This document shows positions 9,218 to 18,267 of a DNA stretch of 64,000 nt, piece after piece; the first letter of the stretch is position 1, and every line of letters starts with the position of its first letter. The notes under the pieces were generated by a model. The model saw only the letters and a list, made by a program, of their open reading frames with translations, had not been told where the DNA came from and made no database searches. The translations under genes were made by a program, and so were the position numbers. This stretch comes from an uncultured Lachnospiraceae bacterium (GTDB taxonomy: Bacteria > Bacillota > Clostridia > Lachnospirales > Lachnospiraceae), in contig CAMWBY010000001.1 in NCBI GenBank assembly GCA_947172645.1, positions 124,001 through 188,000 on the forward strand. Direction: 5' to 3'.

Positions 9218-9457
9218 ATGGCAGCAAATGCTCAGGTAGATAACTTAGTATCTTTATTAGATGGTTATGCAACAAAGGGTGGTCATCACCTCAACGTAAA
9301 CGTGCTCAACAGAGATACCTTACTGGATGCTCAGAAACATCCTGAGAATTATCCTCAGTTGACAATCCGTGTATCCGGTTACGCAGTTAACTTCATCAAG
9401 TTAACACCGGAACAGCAGGCAGACGTTATCTCCCGTACATTCCACGAGTCAGTATAA
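9218..9457 (+). CDS. grcA: Stand-alone glycyl-radical domain of pyruvate formate-lyase
   Basis: This 79-residue protein carries the part missing from the 6434 gene: [18 protein letters not shown], then [18 protein letters not shown] with the radical-bearing Gly54, then the [13 protein letters not shown] tail. It corresponds to the last ~75 residues of classic PflB and to the YfiD/GrcA spare-part proteins. Here there is no full-length partner in the cluster, so it is probably an obligatory subunit that docks into the catalytic body and is activated by the PflA encoded downstream. A strong AGGAGG precedes ATG 9218. A good terminator follows. Confidence 0.9.
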   Translation: MAANAQVDNLVSLLDGYATKGGHHLNVNVLNRDTLLDAQKHPENYPQLTIRVSGYAVNFIKLTPEQQADVISRTFHESV

Positions 9458-9520
9458 TTTCTGCGGTGATGGTCGAGGGCAGTTCTTTTGTCTTAAACCT
9501 TGAATGTCAGTGATACAATG

Positions 9521-9570
9521 AACCCCGTCCTCTAACTTTAAACGGTTACGGACGGGGTTTACTTTTTTTC
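9521..9570 (+). terminator. Terminator after the glycyl-radical gene
   Basis: CCCCGTCC and GGACGGGG pair around a 19-base loop, and a T-rich run (ACTTTTTTTC) follows. Confidence 0.8.
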
Positions 9571-9719
9571 TTGGCAAAGACACTGGTTTTTTCCTTGTGC
9601 ACAGGTTATACTATATCTTACAAAGTTCCTGTTAAATAAGGCATATTGTTTGCCCGATTTGCCGGAACTATGCAAACAATCCAGTATTTCACTATCATAA
9701 AGAAAGAAGGTTTTCACAT

Positions 9720-10490
9720 ATGCAAGGACGTATTCATTCACTAGAGAGTTTCGGCACCGTCGACGGACCAGGTGTCAGATTTGTTGTCTTCGTACAAGGC
9801 TGCCCTATGCGGTGCGCATATTGCCACAATCCCGACACATGGGAGATGAACGGCGGCACTCTGATGGAGCCGGAAGAAATCATTGAGCAGTATGAGCGCA
9901 ACATAAGCTTCTACAAAGGAGGCGGCATTACGGTGACAGGCGGAGAACCACTGATGCAGGTTGATTTCCTCTTAGACCTCTTTTCTTTGGCTAAGAAGAA
10001 GAATATCCACACGTGCATCGATTCTTCCGGCATCGCATATAAGAAGAATGCCAATCCTGAATGGCTTGCCAAACTTGACCGTCTGATGGAGATGACTGAC
10101 CTTGTCATGCTTGATATTAAACATATCGACCCGGAAAAACACAAGGAACTGACTTCACAGCCTAACGACGGCATTCTTGCCTTCGCGGAATATCTGAACG
10201 AAAAGCACGTTGATATGTGGATTCGTCACGTTATCGTGCCAGGCATCACAGACGATGACAAGTATCTGTATCAGCTTGGTTACTTTATCGGCGCATTTAC
10301 CAACCTGAAAGCCCTGGACGCGCTCCCTTATCATACCATGGGAAAACCCAAATACGAGAAATTAGGCATGGCGTATAAGCTGGACGGTGTAGAGCCAATG
10401 GATAAGAACAAATTGATTGAAAAGAAACAGGTTATCCTGGACGGCATACGCAAACGCCGTGAGGAATTGGGGTTGCACGCAACATCATAG
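9720..10490 (+). CDS. pflA: Pyruvate formate-lyase activating enzyme (radical SAM)
   Basis: This 256-residue cytoplasmic radical SAM enzyme uses SAM and a [4Fe-4S] cluster to abstract hydrogen from the glycine of pyruvate formate-lyase. The cluster motif is C28-xxx-C32-xx-C35 in QGCPMRCAYCHNP, preceded by the typical FGTVDGPGVRFVVF. The SAM-binding TGGEP follows at about residue 79. The length is normal for the family. It lies downstream of the separate glycyl-radical gene but behind a terminator, so it may have its own promoter. The site before ATG 9720 (GAAGG) is only moderate. Confidence 0.95.
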   Translation: MQGRIHSLESFGTVDGPGVRFVVFVQGCPMRCAYCHNPDTWEMNGGTLMEPEEIIEQYERNISFYKGGGITVTGGEPLMQVDFLLDLFSLAKKKNIHTCIDSSGIAYKKNANPEWLAKLDRLMEMTDLVMLDIKHIDPEKHKELTSQPNDGILAFAEYLNEKHVDMWIRHVIVPGITDDDKYLYQLGYFIGAFTNLKALDALPYHTMGKPKYEKLGMAYKLDGVEPMDKNKLIEKKQVILDGIRKRREELGLHATS

Positions 10491-10573
10491 ACTATGCCGC
10501 TGTCAAAATGTATGACCGTATAGTAACTACCTGTTACTTTTCATCCCCGCGCCAAATTTCCAGTACTTTTCCC

Positions 10574-10602
10574 TTGTATATTGGTTTCTTTTATATTAAA
10601 AT
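10574..10602 (+). promoter_or_regulatory. Promoter of the small ferredoxin gene
   Basis: TTGTAT and TAAAAT are 17 bases apart. Just downstream is an inverted repeat ATTGAT-8-ATCAAT around 10616-10635. The repeat half-sites resemble FNR boxes, but the spacing is wrong for FNR. Confidence 0.5.
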
Positions 10603-10670
10603 AGAAACGTAGTGAATTGATAAATTTATATCAATTACGCATAGTCTTATAACATAAGGAGGATATGGTT

Positions 10671-10841
10671 ATGGCATATGTAATTAGCGATTCTTGTGTA
10701 GCATGTGGCGCATGTGAGGCTCAGTGTCCTGTTGGCGCTATCAGCATGGGCGACGGCAAGTTCGAAATTGACCCGGCTAAGTGCATCGACTGTGGTTCCT
10801 GTGCAGGCGCTTGCCCTACAGGCGCAATTTCCCAGGGCTAA
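10671..10841 (+). CDS. 2[4Fe-4S] ferredoxin
   Basis: This 56-residue clostridial-type ferredoxin is too short for many gene finders. Two CxxCxxCxxxCP motifs bind the two clusters: C9, C12, C15, C19 and C38, C41, C44, C48. The internal repeat (SCVACGACEAQCPVGAI and KCIDCGSCAGACPTGAI) is characteristic. It carries electrons in the anaerobic cytoplasm and might supply the reductant for the neighbouring activase, which is inference. An AAGGAGG site lies before ATG 10671, and a promoter and terminator make it a single-gene unit. Confidence 0.95.
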   Translation: MAYVISDSCVACGACEAQCPVGAISMGDGKFEIDPAKCIDCGSCAGACPTGAISQG

Positions 10842-10969
10842 TCTGTTGTATGGCTCTTGCAGGGACGATTCATTGCAGAGACAGTTTTTTAGCTGTATTC
10901 TCTCTGAACTGCCTGTAGATATCGACAAAAGCAAATAACATCCATGGAGTTATGTGACGTCCATGGCAT

Positions 10970-11024
10970 AATGAAGTTGCTCTAAGACATGATGTATCTT
11001 GTGTCTGGCGTAACTTCATTTTTT
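10970..11024. terminator. Bidirectional terminator between ferredoxin and merR-like gene
   Basis: AATGAAGTT and AACTTCATT pair at the ends of a long stem-loop, with T-runs on the plus side (ATTTTTTG). It can end both the ferredoxin transcript and the converging minus-strand operon. Confidence 0.6.
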
Positions 11025-11064
11025 GTGCCTGGGCATAAGCTTTCTCCTGCTCCCCATACTCATC

Positions 11065-11784
11065 TTACCCTTTTTTCTTGCCCTTTACAAACCTCTCCCT
11101 GGGCTTATGGCGCTCCCGAATCATCTCGTCAATCTTGCGGTAGTGCTCTTCTTCTTTCTTCCAGCGCTCGTCATCACGTTCTTCCTGCATCCTAAACTGA
11201 TAATCCAGTTCCTTGAGAATGCTGTCTTTCACCTCAGTACATAATTCTCTATTGGCCGACTTAACCGCCTCCGTTATCATATGCTGTAATAAGTATTGCA
11301 GGCGGGCCGCTTTCTGGCTCCGTTCCGCATCTGCATATTCCTGTTTCACTTCCATAGCGCCTTCGCCGTCTTTCGACAGGGCAACCATGTACCGGTGCGC
11401 CTTGTTCACTGCAATCTCCTCCGTTTTTTCCTCTACGCGCTCTTTTACCATTTCCATAAGCCTGTCCTTTCGCATTTCCGCCTTATTTTCTACTGCTTCC
11501 CCGCTATTCTCTTCCGGGGAGGTTTCCTGCCCTTCCTGTCCGCCAGAGCGCATTGCAGGAGCTTTAAATAAAATTGTACGGATTGCCTTCAACTGCAGTC
11601 CCTGGTCCTTCAGCAATTTTATTTCCTGCAATTTGCTTACGTCCTGCTCCGTATAATAGCGGTGCCCCATCTCATTGCGCTTAATCGGAAGCTGCAATTC
11701 GTCTTCCCAATAGCGCAGCACGTGACTTTCTACCTGAACCTTCTTAGCCGCCTCGGATATGTAATAGATTGTTTTTTCTTCCAT
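11065..11784 (-). CDS. MerR-family transcriptional regulator
   Basis: This 239-residue protein has an N-terminal winged helix typical of MerR proteins (YYISEAAKKVQVESHVLRYWE, then GHRYYTEQDVSKLQEI), followed by a long charged, partly coiled C-terminal region with no ligand-binding domain that I recognise and a basic end (KGKKKG). ATG 11784 is chosen because GGAGG lies just upstream; the longer in-frame extension has no such site. It is the last gene behind dnaB and converges on the ferredoxin unit. The target is unknown. The N-terminal part also resembles chromosome-anchoring RacA-like proteins. Confidence 0.8.
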   Translation of the reverse strand: MEEKTIYYISEAAKKVQVESHVLRYWEDELQLPIKRNEMGHRYYTEQDVSKLQEIKLLKDQGLQLKAIRTILFKAPAMRSGGQEGQETSPEENSGEAVENKAEMRKDRLMEMVKERVEEKTEEIAVNKAHRYMVALSKDGEGAMEVKQEYADAERSQKAARLQYLLQHMITEAVKSANRELCTEVKDSILKELDYQFRMQEERDDERWKKEEEHYRKIDEMIRERHKPRERFVKGKKKG

Positions 11785-11860
11785 ATGTACCTCCATACAT
11801 GCTATGCATACAAAAAAGAGACCTTCCCTGTCTGGGCTTGTCTCTTTTGTAAATAAAATA

Positions 11861-13192
11861 CTATTTCTGTAAATTTGCAAACTTGGTGAAATCCGGCAGC
11901 CACACTAGCTCCACCGTGCCAATCGGGCCGTTTCTCTGCTTCGCTATAATAATCTCCGCTATTCCCTTTTTCTCTGTATCTTTATTATAATAATCATCAC
12001 GGTAAATGAACATAACCACGTCCGCGTCCTGCTCGATGGCTCCCGACTCTCTCAAATCCGAAAGCATCGGCCTGTGGTCGGGTCTCTGCTCCACCGCACG
12101 GCTTAACTGTGACAGCGCGACCACCGGAACATGCAGTTCCCTCGCCAACGCCTTCAGTGAACGAGAGATGTCGGATATCTCCTGCTGCCTGGAATCCGTG
12201 GACCTGCCGCTTCCCGACATCAGCTGGAGGTAATCGATAATAATCATCTCCAGATTATGCTCCAACTTGTACTTGCGGCACTTCGAGCGCAGTTCCGAAA
12301 TACTGATGCCCGGCGTATCGTCTATAATCAGGTTGGACTTCCCAATCACACCCGCACTCTCAATCAGTTTCTCCCATTCTGCATCGGATAAATTACCGGT
12401 CCGCAGATGTTGGGAGTCCACCTTAGACTCCATAGAGAAAAGACGGTTCACCAACTGCTCCTTCGACATCTCCAGACTGAAAATCGCTACCGTCTGGTTC
12501 TGCTTAAAAGCCACATATTGGGCGACGTTTAGGACAAAGGCTGTTTTACCCATGGAAGGCCTTGCAGCCACCAAAATGAGGTCAGAAGGCTGCATTCCTG
12601 CCGTCCTGTAATCCAAATCCAGAAATCCCGTCGCAATCCCGGTCACGTTTCCTTTATTGTGGGACGCCCGTTCAATATTGTCCATGGCGTTCATTACAAT
12701 CTGCCTGATGGGTACAAACTCTCCCGCATTCCTGCGCTGTACAAGGTCGAATACCCTTTTCTCCGTGTCGGACAGGATATTTTCCAGGCTATCCTTCCCC
12801 ACATAGCAAGCATTGGCAATTTCCTCATTTAAACGGATAAGTCTGCGCAAGGTCGCTTTCTCTGCAACGATATTCGCATAATACTTCACGTTCGCCGATG
12901 TGGGAACCGCCGTAATCAAATCGCGGATAAACTCCAGGCTGCTCACCTCCGGAGGGACATCCTTTTCCTTAAGCCTGTCCTGCAAGGTGACCAAATCTAC
13001 CGGCCTGCCCTCGTCATTCAGCTCCACCATCGTGTCAAAAACCACGCCGTACTGTTTATTATAAAAATCTTCTCCCAGAACAATCTCCGAGGCGACTACA
13101 ATCGCCTCCTGGTCCATAATCATGGAACCTATGACAGACTGTTCCGCCTCAATACTGTGCGGTAATATTCTCTTTAGCAACGCTTCTTCCAA
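11861..13192 (-). CDS. dnaB: Replicative DNA helicase DnaB
   Basis: This 443-residue hexameric helicase unwinds DNA at the replication fork. The N-terminal domain starts PHSIEAEQSVIGSMI. The RecA-like C-terminal domain has Walker A RPSMGKTAF, Walker B IIIDYLQLM, and the arginine-finger region QQEISDISRSLKALAREL. The length is typical. The gene follows rplI by 36 bases in a gdpP-rplI-dnaB order common in Firmicutes, and a MerR-type gene follows it. Confidence 0.97.
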   Translation of the reverse strand: MEEALLKRILPHSIEAEQSVIGSMIMDQEAIVVASEIVLGEDFYNKQYGVVFDTMVELNDEGRPVDLVTLQDRLKEKDVPPEVSSLEFIRDLITAVPTSANVKYYANIVAEKATLRRLIRLNEEIANACYVGKDSLENILSDTEKRVFDLVQRRNAGEFVPIRQIVMNAMDNIERASHNKGNVTGIATGFLDLDYRTAGMQPSDLILVAARPSMGKTAFVLNVAQYVAFKQNQTVAIFSLEMSKEQLVNRLFSMESKVDSQHLRTGNLSDAEWEKLIESAGVIGKSNLIIDDTPGISISELRSKCRKYKLEHNLEMIIIDYLQLMSGSGRSTDSRQQEISDISRSLKALARELHVPVVALSQLSRAVEQRPDHRPMLSDLRESGAIEQDADVVMFIYRDDYYNKDTEKKGIAEIIIAKQRNGPIGTVELVWLPDFTKFANLQK

Positions 13193-13228
13193 CGTCTGTC
13201 ACCTGCCTCCATAACCTCTGCCAAGCTA

Positions 13229-13675
13229 CTATTCTTCCACTACTTTCACTTTCAGTTTGCCAGTAACCTTCGGGTGCAGTTTTACGCTCACTTTATAGGC
13301 GCCCAAAGCTTTGATGGCTTCCGGTAACTGGATTTTCTTTTTGTCCAGTTCTAACCCACACTGTGATTTCGCCGCAGTGGCAATTTCTTTCGAGGATACA
13401 GAACCAAAAGCCCTGCCGCCTTCCCCTGATTTCATCTTGAGGACTACTTCCTTCGTCTCCAATTCCTTCGCAAGCGCCTGCGCCGCTTCCAATTGCGCCT
13501 GCGCCACCTTGTCGGCATTCGCCTTCTGCAATTTCAGGTCATTCATATTCGCCGAATTTGCCTCCACGCCCAACTTCTTAGGCAGAACAAAATTCCTGGC
13601 ATATCCGTCGCTCACGTTTACAATCTCACCCTTCTTGCCAAGAGACTTAACATCTTCCAATAAAATCACTTTCAT
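13229..13675 (-). CDS. rplI: 50S ribosomal protein L9
   Basis: This 148-residue large-subunit ribosomal protein begins [19 protein letters not shown] and includes the conserved [13 protein letters not shown]. The Ala/Glu-rich linker helix and the C-terminal domain ([13 protein letters not shown]) are both present. The length is normal. It sits between gdpP and dnaB, as in many Firmicutes. Confidence 0.98.
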   Translation of the reverse strand: MKVILLEDVKSLGKKGEIVNVSDGYARNFVLPKKLGVEANSANMNDLKLQKANADKVAQAQLEAAQALAKELETKEVVLKMKSGEGGRAFGSVSSKEIATAAKSQCGLELDKKKIQLPEAIKALGAYKVSVKLHPKVTGKLKVKVVEE

Positions 13676-13719
13676 CTTATCTTAATCCTCCATTCTCATC
13701 CGGACAGTGAAATAATTGC

Positions 13720-15780
13720 CTAAGCATCCAATTCACCTTCCGCAATCATCGCGTCCAGAGTCCTCTTAATCGTCACAATGCCTTCTTCAATCGTCCCGTT
13801 TTCTAACTGCGCGCCTGCAATATTTAAATGGCCGCCGCCGCCCATACGCTCCATGACTACCTGTACGTTCACCTCGTCAATGGAACGGGCGCTGATATAA
13901 ATCAGTCCGTTATACGGCGTCAGGATAAAGCTTGCCCGGATGCCCTTGATATTCAACAGCTCATTAGCCGCCTGGGCGCCTACCACGGTAGGGCTTGACA
14001 CATCTTCCCCGGTACATACGGATATGGCATAATACTGCCTGTAAATTTCCGCCTGGCTGACCGCGTCGGCCTTCGCTTTATACTCCGCCGCCCCTTCCCG
14101 GAACGCTTTCCTGACCCGGGTTACATCCGCGCCGTTTCTGCGCAGGAATGCGGCCGCTTCAAAAGTCCTGACGCCTGTTTTCGTCATAAAATTGTTCGTA
14201 TCTATCATAATGCCGGAATACATGCAGTCCGCCTCTTCCGGCCGCAGTTTCAAATTGTCGCTGATGTACTGTAAAATTTCCGATACCATCTCGCACGCCG
14301 AAGATGCGTATGCCTCGATGTATGACAAGGTGGCATTCTCAATAATCTCCGAGCCTTGCCTATGGTGATCCAAAACCACCACGGATTTGCAATGCTTCAA
14401 CAATTCCGGACATTCCGTGATGCTGGGCTTACTTACATCCACCACCACAAGCACGGCATTGTTGCCCACCATCTCCAAAGCCTGGGCATTGCTGATAATC
14501 ATGTCGTCCGCATACTCGTCATTGTCGGTAAACATCTCCACCATAGGCTTCATGGACGCCGTCACATCATTCAACACAATGTGCGCCTTCTTATCCAACG
14601 CCTCTGCGACTCTGTAAATACCCACCGATGCGCCGAAACTGTCCGCGTCGCACATGCGGTGCCCCATGACGTACACTTCGTCCTTAACGGCGATAATTTC
14701 CTTCAGCGCATGGGCTTTGACCCTCGCCTTGACGCGGGTGCTCTTCTCCACCTGCTGGCTCTTTCCGCCGTAATATGCCACATTCTCCGGCATCTTGACC
14801 ACTGCCTGGTCGCCGCCGCGCCCTAGCGCTATATCAATGGCATTTCGCGCAAACTCATAATTCTGCGCATAGCTTAAACCGTCATGCCCCATGCCGATAC
14901 TGATGGTCACGGCCATCTCATTACCGATATTGACCGTCTTGACGTCCTCCAGTAAATCAAACCGGTTTTCCTGAAACTGGATAGCCGCTTCTTTCCGCAT
15001 GATAACAAGATATTTATCTTTCTCCATTTTCTTGCAGATACCGTCCAGGGAGGCAATGTATTTATTGACTTTACGGTCTATCAAAGCTATCAGTAAGGAA
15101 CGTCTGACCTCCTCCACGCTCTCCAACGCCTCGTCGTAATTGTCCAGGTAAATCAATACCACCGCCAAAGACTGGTTATCCACCTCTTTCAAGGCAATCT
15201 TAAGAGCCGTCTCATCAAATAAATACAGGGCAATCAAATATCCTTCATATCCCTTCGCCTCGATGATATCGCTGTTCTCCGCCATCTCCTTGAGAGATAT
15301 CTTCTTCATTTTCGCGATGTAATTACCCGCTTCATACTCTACGTCAAATTCTACTTCGTCTTCCTCGCTGACTCCCGGTAGCTTGTCTTTCGTGATGGAC
15401 GGAAAAAGGGATGTAATCGATTTACGATATCCTTTCTCCTGATGCACCAGTTTCTCAAAGGCGATATTCGTCCAGATTATCTTGCCCCCATCATCGAGCA
15501 GTGCGTGGGGAAGCTCCAAATCGCGAAGCAGCCTTCTCTGAATCTGCCCGTACTGCGTGGCGAAACTCACCAGTTCATTCATAATGACCGGTTTGTTATA
15601 GAGCATCATAGAAAGCACAATCGCAATATAAAATATAATAAAACCGCTGAGCAACAGACCCGCCCTAATATCCAACATATAGATTAGGACATCTACAGCA
15701 ATCAACAAAAACCCTAAATATAAAGAAGATTGTAAATAGGATTTTAATCTTCCCTTTAACTTTACGCTGTTTTTCATCAT
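13720..15780 (-). CDS. gdpP: Cyclic-di-AMP phosphodiesterase GdpP
   Basis: This 686-residue membrane protein hydrolyses the second messenger c-di-AMP. In order it has two N-terminal membrane helices (about residues 15-60), a PAS-like region, a degenerate GGDEF domain, and the catalytic DHH/DHHA1 domain with GHRMCDADSFGASVG, VLDHHRQG and GGGGHLNIAGAQ. The length and layout match GdpP/YybT. The c-di-AMP synthase gene cdaA lies about 8 kb away at 24108, so both arms of the signalling system are in this window. It heads the gdpP-rplI-dnaB operon. Confidence 0.95.
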   Translation of the reverse strand: MMKNSVKLKGRLKSYLQSSLYLGFLLIAVDVLIYMLDIRAGLLLSGFIIFYIAIVLSMMLYNKPVIMNELVSFATQYGQIQRRLLRDLELPHALLDDGGKIIWTNIAFEKLVHQEKGYRKSITSLFPSITKDKLPGVSEEDEVEFDVEYEAGNYIAKMKKISLKEMAENSDIIEAKGYEGYLIALYLFDETALKIALKEVDNQSLAVVLIYLDNYDEALESVEEVRRSLLIALIDRKVNKYIASLDGICKKMEKDKYLVIMRKEAAIQFQENRFDLLEDVKTVNIGNEMAVTISIGMGHDGLSYAQNYEFARNAIDIALGRGGDQAVVKMPENVAYYGGKSQQVEKSTRVKARVKAHALKEIIAVKDEVYVMGHRMCDADSFGASVGIYRVAEALDKKAHIVLNDVTASMKPMVEMFTDNDEYADDMIISNAQALEMVGNNAVLVVVDVSKPSITECPELLKHCKSVVVLDHHRQGSEIIENATLSYIEAYASSACEMVSEILQYISDNLKLRPEEADCMYSGIMIDTNNFMTKTGVRTFEAAAFLRRNGADVTRVRKAFREGAAEYKAKADAVSQAEIYRQYYAISVCTGEDVSSPTVVGAQAANELLNIKGIRASFILTPYNGLIYISARSIDEVNVQVVMERMGGGGHLNIAGAQLENGTIEEGIVTIKRTLDAMIAEGELDA

Positions 15781-15925
15781 AGCCTCTTACCTGTGTCTCC
15801 ATGAGCGGACAGACATTTTCTCTTTGTGGTTTACAATAGTATAAGTATAGCATTTTTTGCCGTTTCCCGCTACACCAATATATTGACTTTTTTCGTGGGG
15901 TTCTGACAGTATATGGTAGTAGGGA

Positions 15926-15962
15926 TAGAAAAACAGCCAACCACCCCTACAGGTGATTGGCC
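15926..15962 (-). terminator. Terminator of the rpsF-ssb-rpsR operon
   Basis: On the minus strand GGCCAATCACC pairs with GGTGGTTGGCT around a short loop and runs into TGTTTTTC. Confidence 0.8.
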
Positions 15963-15979
15963 GTCGCAACCGTCAAATA

Positions 15980-16243
15980 TTAATCCTGAACGTAAGGCAT
16001 AAGCGCCACATGTCTTGCACGCTTAATCGCTACGGTAAGAGCACGCTGATGTTTCGCACAGTTACCCGTAATTCTTCTGGGAAGAATCTTGCCTCTCTCA
16101 GATACGTATCTTTTCAGCTTATTGGTATCCTTATAGTCGATTACATTATCTTTTCCACAGAATACGCACACTTTCTTTCTTCTGCGCATCCCGCCCTTTT
16201 TCTTTGCAGGGAAATCCGGTCTGTCTGTCTTATTAAATGCCAT
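15980..16243 (-). CDS. rpsR: 30S ribosomal protein S18
   Basis: This 87-residue small-subunit protein binds together with S6. The family signature is clear ([19 protein letters not shown], then [16 protein letters not shown]). The N-terminus is basic ([11 protein letters not shown]). It is the last gene of the rpsF-ssb-rpsR operon, 29 bases after ssb, and a terminator follows. Confidence 0.98.
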   Translation of the reverse strand: MAFNKTDRPDFPAKKKGGMRRRKKVCVFCGKDNVIDYKDTNKLKRYVSERGKILPRRITGNCAKHQRALTVAIKRARHVALMPYVQD

Positions 16244-16272
16244 GGTTGTTGCCTCCTTCTAAAATCAAACAA

Positions 16273-16719
16273 TTAGTTGAACGGCAGTTCCTCATCGATT
16301 CCGTCAGGAATATTCATAAAGCCATCCCCGGCCGCCATAGGCGCCGGCGCAGGCCTGCCTGCAGGAGCAAATCCGCCGTCACTGTTCCCGGCGCTGTTCT
16401 TGCTCTCGGCAAATTCCTGGTCTTCTACTACGACATCTGTTGTATATACCTTCACGCCGTCCTTATTGGTATAACTGCCTGTCTGGATACGGCCCGTGAC
16501 TACGACCTTGGTTCCCTTGTGGAGATACTTCTCCGCAAACTCCCCTGACCTGCCAAAGGCAACACAACCGATGAAATCTGCTGTCTGGTCATCATTGTTA
16601 CGGTTAAATCTGCGGTCTACGGCCAATGTATACCGTGCAACCGCCGTCGCGTTATCACCCTGGGAATATCTTACCTCAGGGTCTCTTGTCAAACGCCCCA
16701 TAAGTATTACTTTATTCAT
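16273..16719 (-). CDS. ssb: Single-stranded DNA-binding protein
   Basis: This 148-residue protein has an N-terminal OB fold (MNKVILMGRLTRDPEVRY, then TGRIQTGSY), a Gly/Pro/Ala-rich linker, and the acidic C-terminal tip DEELPFN that recruits replication and repair proteins. It coats single-stranded DNA at forks and lesions. It sits between rpsF and rpsR, the conserved Firmicute arrangement. Confidence 0.98.
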   Translation of the reverse strand: MNKVILMGRLTRDPEVRYSQGDNATAVARYTLAVDRRFNRNNDDQTADFIGCVAFGRSGEFAEKYLHKGTKVVVTGRIQTGSYTNKDGVKVYTTDVVVEDQEFAESKNSAGNSDGGFAPAGRPAPAPMAAGDGFMNIPDGIDEELPFN

Positions 16720-16731
16720 AGATACCTCTTT

Positions 16732-17022
16732 CTATTTCTCGTCCTGTCTTACGCAAAGGTATCTGATAACGTTGTCCATAATGCGGATACGGCTCTCAAT
16801 CTCGCCCGGAACATTGCTCTCAGCTTCGAACTGGATGAAGTAATAGAACGCTTCTTTCATTTTCTGAACTTCATAAGCTAATCTCTTCTTACCCCAGTCG
16901 TCCACATTCGTAATCTTTCCGCCGAATCTTTCTACCAGAGCCTTAGCCTTCTCTACAGTAGCTGCTCTCTCGTCATCTTCAATCTTTGCACTAACAACAA
17001 CGGCTAATTCGTATTTGTTCAT
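16732..17022 (-). CDS. rpsF: 30S ribosomal protein S6
   Basis: This 96-residue ribosomal protein starts MNKYELAVVVSAKIED and contains VDDWGKKRLAYEVQKMKEAFYY. ATG 17022 is preceded by AAAGGAGG, so the longer in-frame extension to 17091 is not used. The gene heads the rpsF-ssb-rpsR operon. The leader at 17023-17100 can fold (GGCTGTAAAGCC, CTCCT-TCACG-AGGAG), and S6:S18 autoregulatory leaders are known in bacteria, but I could not identify the diagnostic bulge here. Confidence 0.97.
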   Translation of the reverse strand: MNKYELAVVVSAKIEDDERAATVEKAKALVERFGGKITNVDDWGKKRLAYEVQKMKEAFYYFIQFEAESNVPGEIESRIRIMDNVIRYLCVRQDEK

Positions 17023-17181
17023 GCGTCTGTCCTCCTTTTGGTCTCTGGCCCCTCCTCGTGAAGGAGCAAGGATGATTGGCTTTACAGCCAAATTAGTATA
17101 TCACGGATATATATGATACCATAAACACCCACAGTCTGCAAGCAAATTCTGTAAATTTCCCCGTCAACAATTCTCAGCCGG

Positions 17182-17889
17182 TCACAGCGTCTTTTCCCTG
17201 AGCCACTGAACCCATTCGGCATAATACTTCCCTGACATATGTAGACCGTCCGATGAGCACTCATTCGGTAAATTCCCCTGCATGTCATCGAACCTTTCAT
17301 TACTGTCTATATAATAACAATTTAATTCCTGCCCTATCTGTTGTATTTCACTGTTTAACCCGTCTATCTTCGGATTATTATAGACAGTGCTGCCTTCAGA
17401 TTTGTTTGAGGTAACATGCAGGTTTGAGCCTAGAATTATCCGGGCCTGCGGCTGCATATTCTGTATCTGTTCCACGGTTTCCCTGTATTTCTTAAGGATT
17501 TCTTCCGTCGGATATCCCAATTCATTGATGCCAAGCATGAGATGAATGGTCTCGTACTGTTTTTGTGTCAATGCCTGTCCCAATGTCTTCTTCTCATTAC
17601 CGCCGCAGCATACTTCGATGTTCCATAGGTCAAATACGCCTATGCCGCATTTTGCAAATACGTCCGCTTCGCCAAGCTCTCCATATTCATATAATCCCAC
17701 AGTTCTCGAATCGCCAATAAATAACACATTCCGGAAATTATCCGGAAAAACATGGTTTGACTCTGTCACCAGTTCGTCAGACACCTCTTCCTGTTTTGCA
17801 TAAACTTCTATCCCGCCTGTCCACAATCCAAAAACCGCCATTCCAACAAGTAGAAAAGATAAATAACAATACCGCCGCATGTCCATCAT
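17182..17889 (-). CDS. Exported SGNH/GDSL hydrolase
   Basis: This 235-residue protein starts with a signal peptide or N-terminal anchor (MMDMRRYCYLSFLLVGMAVFGLW). The SGNH blocks are visible: GDSRTVG with the nucleophilic Ser, the Gly region, GINELG, and DGLHMSG with the catalytic Asp and His. It probably removes acyl groups from an extracellular polymer or lipid, but the substrate is unknown. GGAGG precedes the double ATG at 17889/17886. The long in-frame extension to 18264 is rejected because it runs through the separate gene at 18009-18191. Confidence 0.82.
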   Translation of the reverse strand: MMDMRRYCYLSFLLVGMAVFGLWTGGIEVYAKQEEVSDELVTESNHVFPDNFRNVLFIGDSRTVGLYEYGELGEADVFAKCGIGVFDLWNIEVCCGGNEKKTLGQALTQKQYETIHLMLGINELGYPTEEILKKYRETVEQIQNMQPQARIILGSNLHVTSNKSEGSTVYNNPKIDGLNSEIQQIGQELNCYYIDSNERFDDMQGNLPNECSSDGLHMSGKYYAEWVQWLREKTL

Positions 17890-18008
17890 AATTCCTCCAT
17901 CTATGATATAATTTCTATCCACTGCCATATAATATATTCCTGTCACAGAAATGGCACTAATATATACATATGCCCGGTAGTCGGATAATATGCTTAGATA
18001 GATAAATT

Positions 18009-18191
18009 TTATGGATATCTGGTAATGCCTTTCACATTCTTCTCTGCCTGCCTTCGCGCAATCATAATCTGGTGCCCGCATCCCATACATTTGAGGCGGA
18101 AGTCCGCACCGACGCGCAAGACCTCCCATTCCTTCGAACCGCAGGGATGCTGTTTCTTCAATTTCAAGATATCTCCTACCTGGATGTCCAT
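18009..18191 (-). CDS. DUF951-like small protein
   Basis: This 60-residue protein has the pattern MDIQVGDILKLKKQHPCGSKEWEV, then FRLKCMGCGHQIMIAR, which I recognise as the DUF951 family found near rpsF in Firmicutes. The CxxC and the single upstream Cys could bind metal. The function is unknown. An AAAGGA site lies upstream. Its position close to the rpsF operon supports the assignment. Confidence 0.85.
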   Translation of the reverse strand: MDIQVGDILKLKKQHPCGSKEWEVLRVGADFRLKCMGCGHQIMIARRQAEKNVKGITRYP

Positions 18192-18267
18192 TTGATAACC
18201 AAGTCCTTTCCGCGGCCTGTAAATCCAATACCGTCCGGTCGGACTGCCTCCTCGTAAAAATCAATCA

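Noticed and set aside
10616-10635. FNR/Crp-type operator before the ferredoxin gene
   Set aside because: The half-sites ATTGAT and ATCAAT are separated by eight bases instead of the spacing expected for FNR (TTGATNNNNATCAA).
11213-11656. Plus-strand reading frame of about 147 codons
   Set aside because: It lies antisense to the MerR-type gene, has no ribosome site and no recognisable motif.
17023-17160. S6:S18 ribosomal leader element
   Set aside because: Stems are possible in the rpsF leader, but I could not find the diagnostic unpaired motif, so it is mentioned only in the rpsF entry.
17890-18264. N-terminal extension of the SGNH hydrolase
   Set aside because: The extension lacks a ribosome site, runs through the DUF951-like gene in another frame, and would bury the signal peptide.
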